From NCBI GenBank assembly GCA_023014335.1, contig JAECYW010000008.1, positions 2,418,001 to 2,482,000 on the forward strand: 64,000 bases of DNA. Reading direction: 5' to 3'. The notes under the pieces are model-generated. The model was not told the origin of the DNA. It searched no databases and saw only the letters and a program-made list of their open reading frames with translations. The position numbers and the translations under genes are program-made. The stretch is from Galerina marginata. Taxonomy: Eukaryota > Basidiomycota > Agaricomycetes > Agaricales > Galerinaceae. Below, one piece after another: positions 55,635 to 64,000 of the stretch (the first letter of the stretch is position 1; each line of letters opens with the position of its first letter).

Positions 55635-58005
55635 TTAATCATCGATATCACTTTCCTCGTCTTCTATGTCCTGATCCGGCGCCGACACCCAAGATTCATC
55701 TACAAATGAGAAACTATCGGCAGTATAGAAGCGATGAGAGGTGGTAGGAGTGGCATTGACGTGAACTGCTTGGTCAGAGGGATTTGGATGGGTTTGGCGG
55801 GGAAGGCGAGGTTGCGTGTCGGCTTCGGCAGGTGAGGAATGATCGGACACGACACTCAGGGGTCTTGCAGTGGGGGCGGCTGTGCCAAGAATATAGCGAT
55901 GAGGTGAACGATTCGGAATGCCGCTGGTGGATGGTAAGGAGGAAAAGGGGAGCTCAGCATTCAGGTGACCGGCATCGGCATTGATCTTGTCGGCATCGCT
56001 GTCGCTATCAAGGTCATGCACAGTTGCATACCTAAAGCTGGCAGCAGGAAGGTCCTCCGTGGACGCGCTTGGACGATCTACCTCGTCGTCATTCTCGCTC
56101 CAGTCGCCAAGAAAGTCATTGGCATTAAGTAAATCCGTGGTGCGATCTTTCGGGCTCACATCGGAGCCGGTACTGTCGGACTCAGCCATATCCCAGGCAT
56201 TGATCATGGGTACTGGCTGCTGTGTCGTTGAGGTGGCCAGATCGTCATCTGAAAGATCCATGAGACTATTGGCAGACAGAAACTGCGCCTCCTGTGGCAG
56301 GGGGATAATGAGTGGTGACTGTGCTGCGGCTACGGCAACAGATTGTTGGACATGAACATCTTCACTGGGTTCATCGTCGGCGCTATCGAGAAGATCAACA
56401 GTAAAACCCCGAACATCCTGAGGTGTGGGAGAAGCAACTTGATCGCCCAAATCGTCAAGAAGATCGACTGTGAATTGCCGAACATCCACCTCAGGCAAGG
56501 CGCCGGCACCAAAATGCTTGATGGCGGCGGTGGACGTAGCAGTGGCAGAGTGCACAGGAGAACCAGTATCCTCGTCGCTAGAACTTTCAAGAAGATCGAC
56601 CGTAAAGCTTTGAATATTTTGGACGTCGAGGGAGGTAATGGCTACGGCACCGTCGTTTTGAATGGCAGTGGGACCGACGGCAACGGCATTAAATGATGAC
56701 CGTTGGGGTTCCGCAAGGCCACTCGACGTAAATATTTGAACGTCATTTTCTTCCTCTTCATCTGTCAATTCTCCGAGACCTGCAACCGTAAAGACCAAAA
56801 GGTCGGGATCCGATATGCCAGTTGGGCGAACTTCGGCTTCGGCAACATCAGGAATTGATTGTATGTCGGAGGCCAGGGTGGATGCCTTGTAGGAGGTGTC
56901 ACCCTGGGCCATTGACCTGATTGAACCCTCTTTAAATTGGGATGGTGAACCTTCGGTAAGCTCTGTTTGATACCCAGAATGTTCTAGGGGGCGGCTTGCA
57001 GGATCACACAGAGCTCGCACTTCATCTTCCGAAAGTTCTTCGCCCCAGACCCACTTATGCGACCCAGGGGGAAGGGCAGCGATTCTTCTAAGTTCCTTCT
57101 CTGCTTTTTCGGCTACAGCTTGGGATCGCGTCCGAATGTCAGTTGCCGATGCCGATGCCGATGCCGAGCCTGTGCCCCTGGTAGTCGATGGGTCACCTCC
57201 GTTTGAAACTTGCAATTCTTTCAAGATGACAGCCTCATGAAGCATGTATAGCCCCGACGTTCGTTTGATATTAATTTCCACATTGGTTTGCGCGAATGTC
57301 TCGGCGGCCGTACTGTATTGCCGGATTGACTGAAGCTCGGCCACGGCCTCCTCTGCCAAAGCCAGATACTCCGCGCAATTCTCGCACTCTTGCTGCGTGT
57401 CGGGGATTTTCGGTGGTCTCGGCATTGTAGTCACGGCAGGTACCAACCGAGGGCGACGTAGCTTCTGGGCTTTATGGACCTTGATGGCTTCGCGTGTTTC
57501 CCAAAGATCGAGGAAGTTGGGTGGGTCGGGTTCGGTGTCGGAGTTCCACCAGTCATTGGCGTAGTTTTCAACAAGAGCACAGGGAGAAGTTTCCTCCAAA
57601 CCCCTGTCTAAGATTGCCAGGAAGCTGTGGTGGAAATCAAGTGGTAGACGGTCCAATACCTGCACTGTGAGACTATCGGCCAAAGATCTGATGAGGATCG
57701 GCACATCCAACGGGAGGCCGATGGCTGCGGCAGCGCCAATAGTCATCAAGACAAAATGCTTTATTCTTGTAAGCCACAGGAAAATGCAAAATAAGTCTGT
57801 TACTCACCAATTCAAGCTGCAAATAACCTTGCATCCACCAGGTTGTATCATGATCTTTATCGCTCATTTTCAGAAGAATAGCTCTGAAGCGTGACTCAAA
57901 GTAATAGACGAGTTCCTGGACGTGGTAGTGCATATTCCCATCGGCACCGTGTTGGAGGGCTAAAAAACTAAATCCTCTCACTTCACGAGGGTTGAACACC
58001 GGCAT
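55635..58005 (-). CDS. KDZ-element partner protein with FTVDLL repeats
   Basis: Two exons (58005-57808 and 57758-55635) give 773 aa. The N-terminus (MPVFNPREVRGFSFLALQHG, HYHVQELVYYFESRF, KDHDTTWWMQGYLQLE) and the middle (DRGLEETSPCALVENYANDWW, ECENCAEYLALAEEAVAELQ, HKWVWGEELSEDEVRALCDP) resemble conserved agaricomycete proteins; I believe similar ones lie next to other KDZ genes, but cannot check. Function unknown. A helical segment spans about 190-230. From about 385 to 530 a short motif recurs: VFTVAGLGELTDEEEE, SFTVDLLESSSDED, QFTVDLLDDLGDQ and GFTVDLLDSADDE. Each is a hydrophobic core followed by Ser/acidic residues, like a SUMO-interaction motif or another linear docking site. The start lies only 74 bp downstream of the transposase stop, on the same strand. 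Confidence 0.8.
57144..57169. repeat. GCCGAT array in coding sequence
   Basis: Four GCCGAT/GCCGAG units in tandem; on the minus strand they encode GSASASASATD in the partner protein. Confidence 0.85.
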
Positions 58006-58079
58006 GGTTATCAGTGGAGATCGACAAGAGATACTAGACGGCGGCGTCGCAGTTTCATTTGATGATTAGGTAATAAATT

Positions 58080-61000
58080 TTACATCGGCGAACTATACTG
58101 CGGGCACGTGTGCTTAAATGCACGGTCGGCAACCAGTGCAAACCGGTGCCAGTAAATGCTTTGGCGTGTAGCATAAGCTCTTGCACCTTCGGTAATAATT
58201 TCCATGCTTGCTGCGTCCCACCACAGCTGTCTTTTGTTTAGGAAGTACCGTACCGTCCACTGCATTTCATAAGTAACCAAGATGACTTCTTCCTGCCAAC
58301 GATATTTTTGAGCCCGAGCGCGAAGCCAATGAATACGTTTGACTGGATTACAAAGGCAATGAGACTTCACGCAGAAATCACTTCATTTTGACTTACATTC
58401 TGTGAGTGCCGAAGGATCGGCTTCGGCATCGCGTGCGGCTTCGGCATTAGCGTCTACATGCAAAAGAAACCACCGTGAGGTTTGCCATATCCAGGGAAGT
58501 TCAAGAGAGGTTGACCCCGGGGCGTTAGGGCGAAGGACAGCTGTACTTGCATGAAGATCATCCCTGGTAAGTGGTAGGAAATTGGAAAGGAACCCGGCAT
58601 CGCAATTCAATGCCACCAGTCGGCCACGGCATACCGAATAAATGCGGGCATGAAGCACAAGATTGTGTTTCATTGCTTTGACTCTCTTCTGTGCAGCGGT
58701 GCGAACACTTTTTCGGACAGCATTGCGAATAACATGAGAATATTGAAAGGAGAGGTCGGCTATCAGATCTCGGAGTCGATGAATTTGAAGGATTGCCTGG
58801 CGTTTTCGGCAACGAATCTCAATATCATGCGCATTTCCAACGGAACATCCCCTAGATTGCAATGGCACTTTTTGTCTCTCAACCCGTGCAATTTCATCAT
58901 CCCTTGGTGCCCGTCGATGGCTACGACCAGATCGTGAAGTCGACGCCGGCGGCACCGGCTCCGGCTCGGGAATGGGTATTTCATCTGTTTCACCGGTCTC
59001 GTCAAACTCACGTTCGTTGGAAGGGGTGTCATGAGGGTCAATGGCAGGGTCGTCCGTTGCACCCGCTGTGTTTCGTAGATTTTCGAGCTTCATGAGCATT
59101 GGAATCAACGCTTGCCGTTGTTGTTCGATGGCTTGCCGGTCATCTTCATGTGGATTTGCGCCAAGGTGGCGGACTCTATCCTGTAAATCAATTCTGCCAG
59201 GGATGAATATATAGACCTCCACAAAAAGGACGAACTTACTGCTTTTCTTCAACCATCAGGGCAAATTCAACCCACTTCTCAATAGGTGTTTGTGCCGACG
59301 CCGGTGCCGTGCCCGTAACAAGTGGTGGATCCATCGCCAATCTATCTGGCAAATTGGCCGCATATATGTCCATAGCGGTAATATCTGTGAGACGCAATGC
59401 CTCTGCTCTGACGATCTGCGTTTCCCAAGAATCCAAGGAGACCTGATCAACATTGCTGGCTATGTCGGCGTAATAGCGGTCGGCTTGACTTGACATTGCC
59501 GTCCCATCAAGGTATTTGGTGCAGAGCGTTTCTGGCATGGCAAGCATCTTTTTATGATTTGAATCAGTGGTATGGTCATCCAGTATCTCGGCACGGTGTG
59601 GAATTGTTGCCGTGGATGCGATCGGCGACACAGCATTCAGTGAAGACCAATTTGACTCCAAAATCTGACCGGTAAGGTTGCCGGCCCCAGGAATGAATAA
59701 CGGGGCATAACGAAAAAAACAATCATCTTTGTGGGCATGAACGTGGAATAAATCGATTGCGCGTTCAATTGCGAGTCCTTCGGGAAGCTTGTCGCCGATT
59801 CGCTTGAGGAGATGAATGATATATTGACAAACAATGTCATATACAAAGAGGACGCCCTGTTGAGGATCGATTTTGAGGATCTTCAGTACCTGGAGAAAAC
59901 CAAAATCAACATATTTTTGTTGCTCTCCTTTGAACATGTCGACAAGGGCATTGGGGACATAGCAGCCATGCCGAGCACAAACGAAGGCGACAACCCCGGT
60001 CAGATCGCAAGCCTGGGAGGCCAATAGGGCATTGGTAATTGCTCGAAAAGTATTTTCACATGGCGCTTTCTATCAAGAGAACATTGTAAGATCAGTATTC
60101 TGTGGGGTACATGGCCTCGGCGTCGGCGTCGGCGTCGGCTTCGACGGCTTCGGCCACACCATTGCGACAGCAAAAAAGCAAGTAGACGTACAGTGAGTAG
60201 TTCGATCGCAGTGGCAAGGAAGTCAATATATTCCTGTTGTTTCGGCATCATTCCACCACCATCGTAAAGCCATATGTCATCGTTGGATTTCTGCCGAAAA
60301 TGTGTTGCCTTGAAATTCCCGTCGGTGAGGATCTGTAGCCGGTAGACAAAGCTATTTCAAATTGGGAATTCAGATGTGATTTGTTAACCCTAGACGGCAT
60401 TGGAATCATTACCGATTAGGATCACCCTTCCAATCCGGTGGTAAGTTAGCATCGGGTTGTGGGCAAGTTGGGCAAAAATTTGCAAGTGATCCTGCCGGTG
60501 GATTGCAGGGGTCCTCTGTTTTGTGACCGTACCCTGCCCACTTAAGCTTCTTCATCCAACGCCACAGGCGTGACATTCGACGGAATTCATGGTAGAGATT
60601 GACAATCTCGCCGTTGCCGATCGGCAACGTCAGACGACGGATGAGCTGGTAAAACTGGTACGCCGATGCCTTTAGTTCCAGATTGCAGAGACGAAAGTAG
60701 TCCATCATTTCAACTGTAAATAATGTCCGAATGCGCGTGAAGCTTGCTGGTAGGAATCTGCAGGCAACTAAGTCAAGGGCAACGCCGTCGGCACCATGGC
60801 AGTTGCATGTCACCATTGCGATGTGGTGAATGCCGTTAGTATGTAGGACCCGCACGTATGTGTTATTCAATCCATCGCTTTGTGGTCGTTCTGGCGTGGT
60901 CGTGTCAAACATGTTTGAAGAAGAATTGTCCATATCCACGTCAGGTGTCTCGTCGTCCCTCTGGATGTCTAACCCTGGGTTGCCGAAGCCGGTCCCGAGA

Positions 61001-62075
61001 TAATCCGCCAGTCCCGCAACATCGGCCTCGGCAGCGCCGGCGTTGGCGTCGTCCTGGCCATCGTGACACCCGTCGGCATCGGCATTGGCCTCCTCGTTCT
61101 GACGATACATATCCAGCCAGTGAAAAAATTCAGTATCGGAGACCCGTTCCTCTTCCCATAGTTCCTCTGCACTAGTCCCAAAAGGTGTCTCATTTTGCGA
61201 CCAAGGGTCAGTGTCAGTGTCATCCAAGTTTGACATTGGTGCCATGTCCGGATTAAGAACATTATCCATTGGGCGGCTTCCCGTCGCCGTTGCCGATGCC
61301 GATGCCTGGCCTGGGAAGGGCCATGAAGGCATGGGCACTGACGATTTCCCTTTGGCTCGGCTTCGCCTCTCGCAAAGTTGCTGTTCATCATGGTCTTTCA
61401 GTAACTGAAGTTTCTCGAGGTGTGCTGTTTGGAACGCTAGGCCCTCACAGATGCTCTCGCCTACATGGTGCCGGACTAGGATGTACGTTCCGACCTCCCA
61501 TAATGCCGCTCGGCGCCAGTGTCTCCCGGTCCATGTTTCAATGCGATGAAGTGGTGCTTCGTGATGCCCATGTCGCATACAGTGCCGACATTTTGGAAGA
61601 CCCAGGGAACAGTCGATGCATCTCCAAAGGGCCCAACTCGATTGTGGACACTTGGTACACTTCCTTTGCGTCTCCGGCAACGTTTCTCGGCTCAAGGTTG
61701 CCTGAAGTAGGTCGGTTATGCGATCCACAAACTGTCGAACATAATCTCGCTGACGCTAATTTTGAATAAAGTAAATGACGGCTTGGAGTATGATATAACA
61801 TTGCGCACCTTAGTCCTTCGAATCGGTGCCGGTTCTTCTTGGAGGTTGGCCTCGGCTTCAAGGCTGAAGTCGATAAAGTCATCTTGGCTTGCAGTGCTTT
61901 CAGACGGGGTATTGTTGTCGACCAGTGGCTCCAGAGGAACAAGGACTGTGATTGTTTTCAGTGTCCCAGATGGTGTAACGACAGTGATCTTCTTATGTGT
62001 TACAACGTCGGCGTCGTCGATTTCATTTCGTCCCTTTCTTTTGCGTTTCCTCGCAGTACCAGTGATGGAAGGCAT
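58080..62075 (-). CDS. KDZ-superfamily transposase
   Basis: Six exons in phase give 1219 aa: 62075-61809, 61755-60413, 60351-60192, 60069-59240, 59193-58397 and 58342-58080. After a basic start (RKRKRKGRNE) comes a Cys cluster of the CxC2 kind tied to KDZ transposases: CTKCPQSSWALWRCIDC ... CRHCMRHGHH. Then a low-complexity acidic stretch, CNCHGADGVALDLVACRFLP, FTRIRTLFTVEMMDYFRLCN, and the catalytic part: ILTDGNFKATHFRQ (acidic residue of the RNase H-like fold), GVVAFVCARHGCYVPNALVD, GVLFVYDIVCQYIIHLLKRI, FHVHAHKDDCFFRYAPLFIP and GQILESNWSSLNAVSP. The long C-terminus is helical (MQWTVRYFLNKRQLWWD). The enzyme would cut and move the element by a DDE-type reaction in the nucleus. Intron 3 (60191-60070) contains a GACGCC array. 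No frame break is seen, so it may be active. Confidence 0.92.
60108..60160. repeat. GGCGTC/GCCGAC array inside a transposase intron
   Basis: Within intron 3 (60191-60070) lie about eight hexamer units of GGCNTC type on the + strand (GCCGAC on the gene strand). It is non-coding, so codon use cannot explain it. Confidence 0.85.
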
Positions 62076-62268
62076 GGCGGGGGCAAGCAAAACCCGTAAC
62101 TCACAGTCATAAATTAAAAAACAACAAATGAGTACACGAGGCAACAGTGCGACGAAAGGCAGAACTACATGAGGTTTAGGTGAGGCAACCCACGGATACG
62201 CCTTTCAAATCAAAGGCATTATAGACGTTTCCTACGACAACTTACCCCGCCCAGGCCAAGCCTCGGAA
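62076..62268. promoter_or_regulatory. Bidirectional promoter of the KDZ genes
   Basis: 193 bp separate the start codons of the transposase (-) and the divergent partner (+), so both promoters must lie here. I find no clear TATA box or palindrome. Confidence 0.6.
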
Positions 62269-64000
62269 ATGGATCCAGCCTTGGTGCCTTCTGATGCCCG
62301 TCCTCGTAAAGTACGGAAGGACTGTACCTACTCCGCCGAAGAGATGCAACAAATTCTGAAATACAAGGACAGTTACATCAATGCTACAACGTCAAGTGAA
62401 CGAGTCTTTATTCTCAAACAGCAAATATTGTCGTCTATGTTTAACTACTGGGAGCAGAGCGGGAATGGACCTACCAGTTTGGAAGAAAGCAAAGCATGGT
62501 CCAAGGTCAGTCATGGTGGTGTCCTTGCTTAATCTTCGTACGAATCAGTGCCAAATGTTTCAGGAGCTTTCCGACTGGTGCACAAACAATTGGCGGATGG
62601 CGCACCCCGTCAGCCGCAAGACCAACTTCTTTCGCCCGAGAAAATTAGAGGTTATTTGGCAGACCAGGCCCGAGCAGGCATGGAAGGAGATTGCTCGTTT
62701 ATTGGACGTTGAATCGGCATCGGCATCAACCCCGGGCTGGTTTGAATATCGTACAGTTGCACTCAAGAACATATACAATCAAATGACGACGGCAGAGAGG
62801 CAAGAGCTAGAGGCTGAAAGAGATCGGCAAGGCAATGCAGGCTACGAACCCGAATTGAAGAAGAGGTAAGCTTTTGAAGTTCGCCGGTGCCGACCGGGTG
62901 CCGACGCACTCCTCATGCCCAGAGCTTGAAATATTAATGTGATGTTCGTTAGTATGGCTGAACGGTATGCGACAAAGTGCATACACAATACAATGGATGA
63001 GCAGTATAAAGAAATGGGACTCAGGTCCTTAGTCATCGCTGCTTACACCCGTCTCGATGGCAAACTCAATGTTGATAGGTAAGTGGCCGTTCCCGTGGCC
63101 GTTCCCGTGGCACCGAATGATGCCGACGCCGACAGCTATGACCAGATGGCTGAGATCATGGGCATTCCAGGGACCTCATTCGAGGAGGCATTCCCTGCAG
63201 TGGTTTCGCAAGTCAAAAATGCTATGACAAAATATGTTCAAGGATTGGACACGAGAGCCGGCCAAAAAGACTTGGCAAACGGCACCAGCGCAGCGCCTGG
63301 TACGGTTACAGTTATGCTGGAAGTAACTGATGTCGGATTTCCAATGTTGCCCGAAGTATTTCCCGAGCACTGGAAAAAAGCCCATTATGAGATGCTGTTT
63401 CTAACATTTATGGGGCAACATTACAGTGAGTCGTTAAGTCTGTGCCGTTGCCGAGGCCGAGGCCGATGCCGTGGCTTTTTAGAATTGGCAACAAACGGGA
63501 GAACAAAGCACTTGCCTTATACGCAGATCACTGCCCAGCAATTACAATTCATTGAGGCAAAATATCTGATCACAGACTTTACGATGAAACACCCTCGAAA
63601 TATTCACAAGGCCGACCTCATTAGGCTGTTTGATCATTTGCAGAAAAGGCAACGAATTTATGGATCGGAGGACAGTTTTAGATTCAAAAGTGTTTGGCAT
63701 TTAAAACAACTAACACCAGCTGAATACCCTACACATGGTCGAACCGTGACACCGGTTGATAATGATGCCGTGGCCGACGGGAACGCTGGCACCGACTCCG
63801 GCAGCAAGAAGCGTAAGCGAAGGAAAGCGGCTACAAGGAAAACAAAACAAACAAAACAGGCTGTATCAAAGGATGTGTTGCCTGTTGCTGAAGAAGAGCC
63901 TCAAGATGATATTATTGTCGATCAATCAGTTGTAGATCAACTTGTGGCCGAGGGGATGCCGATGCCGATGCCGATGAACGGGCCCGCCGATGGACCACCT
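62269..64000 (+). CDS. Divergent KDZ-element partner protein (3' end missing)
   Basis: Exons 62269-62505, 62564-62865, 62953-63078, 63136-63425 and 63483->64000 join in phase. The start MDPALVPSDARPRKVRKDCT is followed by SKELSDWCTNNWRMAHPVSR and TPGWFEYRTVALKNIYNQM, which I recall from uncharacterised agaricomycete proteins. Later: MAERYATKCIHNTMDEQYKE, MGIPGTSFEEAFPAVVSQ, DVGFPMLPEVFPEHW and LITDFTMKHPRNIHKADLIR. A basic stretch KKRKRRKAATRKTK is a likely nuclear signal; an acidic part EEEPQDDIIVDQ follows. No enzyme motif is seen. Introns 2, 3 and 4 each hold a GCCGNN-type array. It could be a DNA-binding or regulatory protein of the element (inference). Confidence 0.8.
62882..62906. repeat. 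GCCGGT/GCCGAC words in intron 2 of the divergent partner
   Basis: GCCGGTGCCGACC and GTGCCGACG lie just after the donor at 62866, in non-coding sequence. Confidence 0.75.
63085..63134. repeat. GGCCGTTCCCGT array in intron 3 of the divergent partner
   Basis: Two 12-bp GGCCGTTCCCGT units, then GGCACCG and GCCGACGCCGAC, fill almost the whole 57-nt intron (63079-63135). Confidence 0.9.
63441..63475. repeat. GCCGNN array in intron 4 of the divergent partner
   Basis: GTGCCGTTGCCGAGGCCGAG and on to GATGCCGTGGC fill the second half of the 57-nt intron 63426-63482. Confidence 0.9.
63956..63974. repeat. GATGCC array in coding sequence at the window edge
   Basis: Three to four GATGCC units encode the MPMPMPM run near the right edge. 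Confidence 0.85.

Larger units (their letters stand above)
54900..64000. mobile_element. KDZ (Kyakuja-Dileera-Zisupton) DNA transposon, left and central part
   Basis: The element holds a KDZ transposase (58080-62075, -), a same-strand partner gene (55635-58005, -) and a divergent partner (62269 onward, +). The left limit is set at about 54.9 kb, where NACHT homology stops; the right end is outside the window, so inverted repeats and target duplications cannot be checked. The whole stretch is marked by GCCGNN-type hexamer arrays. The genes have open frames, so the element may be young. Confidence 0.75.

Noticed and set aside
59236..60024. The transposase exons as separate short genes
   Set aside because: All six exons join in phase with GT-AG borders and give the expected KDZ order of motifs.

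Overview
The window looks like nuclear DNA of an agaricomycete (Basidiomycota). Nearly every gene is split by short introns (about 50-70 nt, mostly GT-AG, a few GC-AG). The families point the same way: a basidiomycete seven-helix membrane protein, ordA-like P450s, UDP-glycosyltransferases, NACHT NTPases and a KDZ-class DNA transposon. No rRNA, tRNA or CRISPR was found. All splice models are by eye: donor, acceptor, phase and paralogue agreement.

Layout. 1-3.0 kb (+): 3' end of a conserved fungal gene, a deleted NACHT remnant, and an ASCH-domain gene. 3.5-12 kb: CIA1 (Fe-S assembly, -), a seven-helix membrane protein (+), a small conserved protein (-) and a UTP22/Nrap ribosome-biogenesis gene (-) whose frame is broken about ten times. 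12.5-28 kb (all -): two P450s and two glycosyltransferases, mostly carrying single-base indels or stops, with a TA-flanked inverted-repeat element between the two glycosyltransferases. 28.9-37 kb: a convergent pair, a ubiquitin-conjugating enzyme with a long tail and a very large pre-SET/SET/post-SET histone H3K9-type methyltransferase. Both carry several SUMO-interaction-like motifs.

37-55 kb is a repetitive block. A segment holding a NACHT gene plus the 5' part of the methyltransferase gene has been duplicated. Reading along the minus strand from high to low coordinates: NACHT type I fragment with ASCH fragment (54.9-53.1 kb), methyltransferase 5' copy C (51.2-48.8), intact NACHT B (48.3-45.8), methyltransferase 5' copy B (44.8-42.6), NACHT A broken by a 615-bp hAT-like element (42.0-38.9), then the real methyltransferase (about 37-30.4). 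Only NACHT B (756 aa) reads as intact.

54.9-64 kb is the left and central part of a KDZ element that abuts and truncates the last NACHT copy. It holds a 1219-aa transposase with an N-terminal Cys cluster, a same-strand 773-aa partner with FTVDLL repeats, and a divergent partner running off the window. GCCGNN-type hexamer arrays lie in its exons, introns and spacers alike.

Working together: the left part holds housekeeping genes next to a tailoring/detoxification group (P450 plus glycosyltransferase) that seems to be decaying. The right part is a site of NACHT (NLR-like) gene birth and death, driven by segmental duplication and transposons, next to a heterochromatin-type methyltransferase and an E2 enzyme that may share SUMO-dependent partners (inference).
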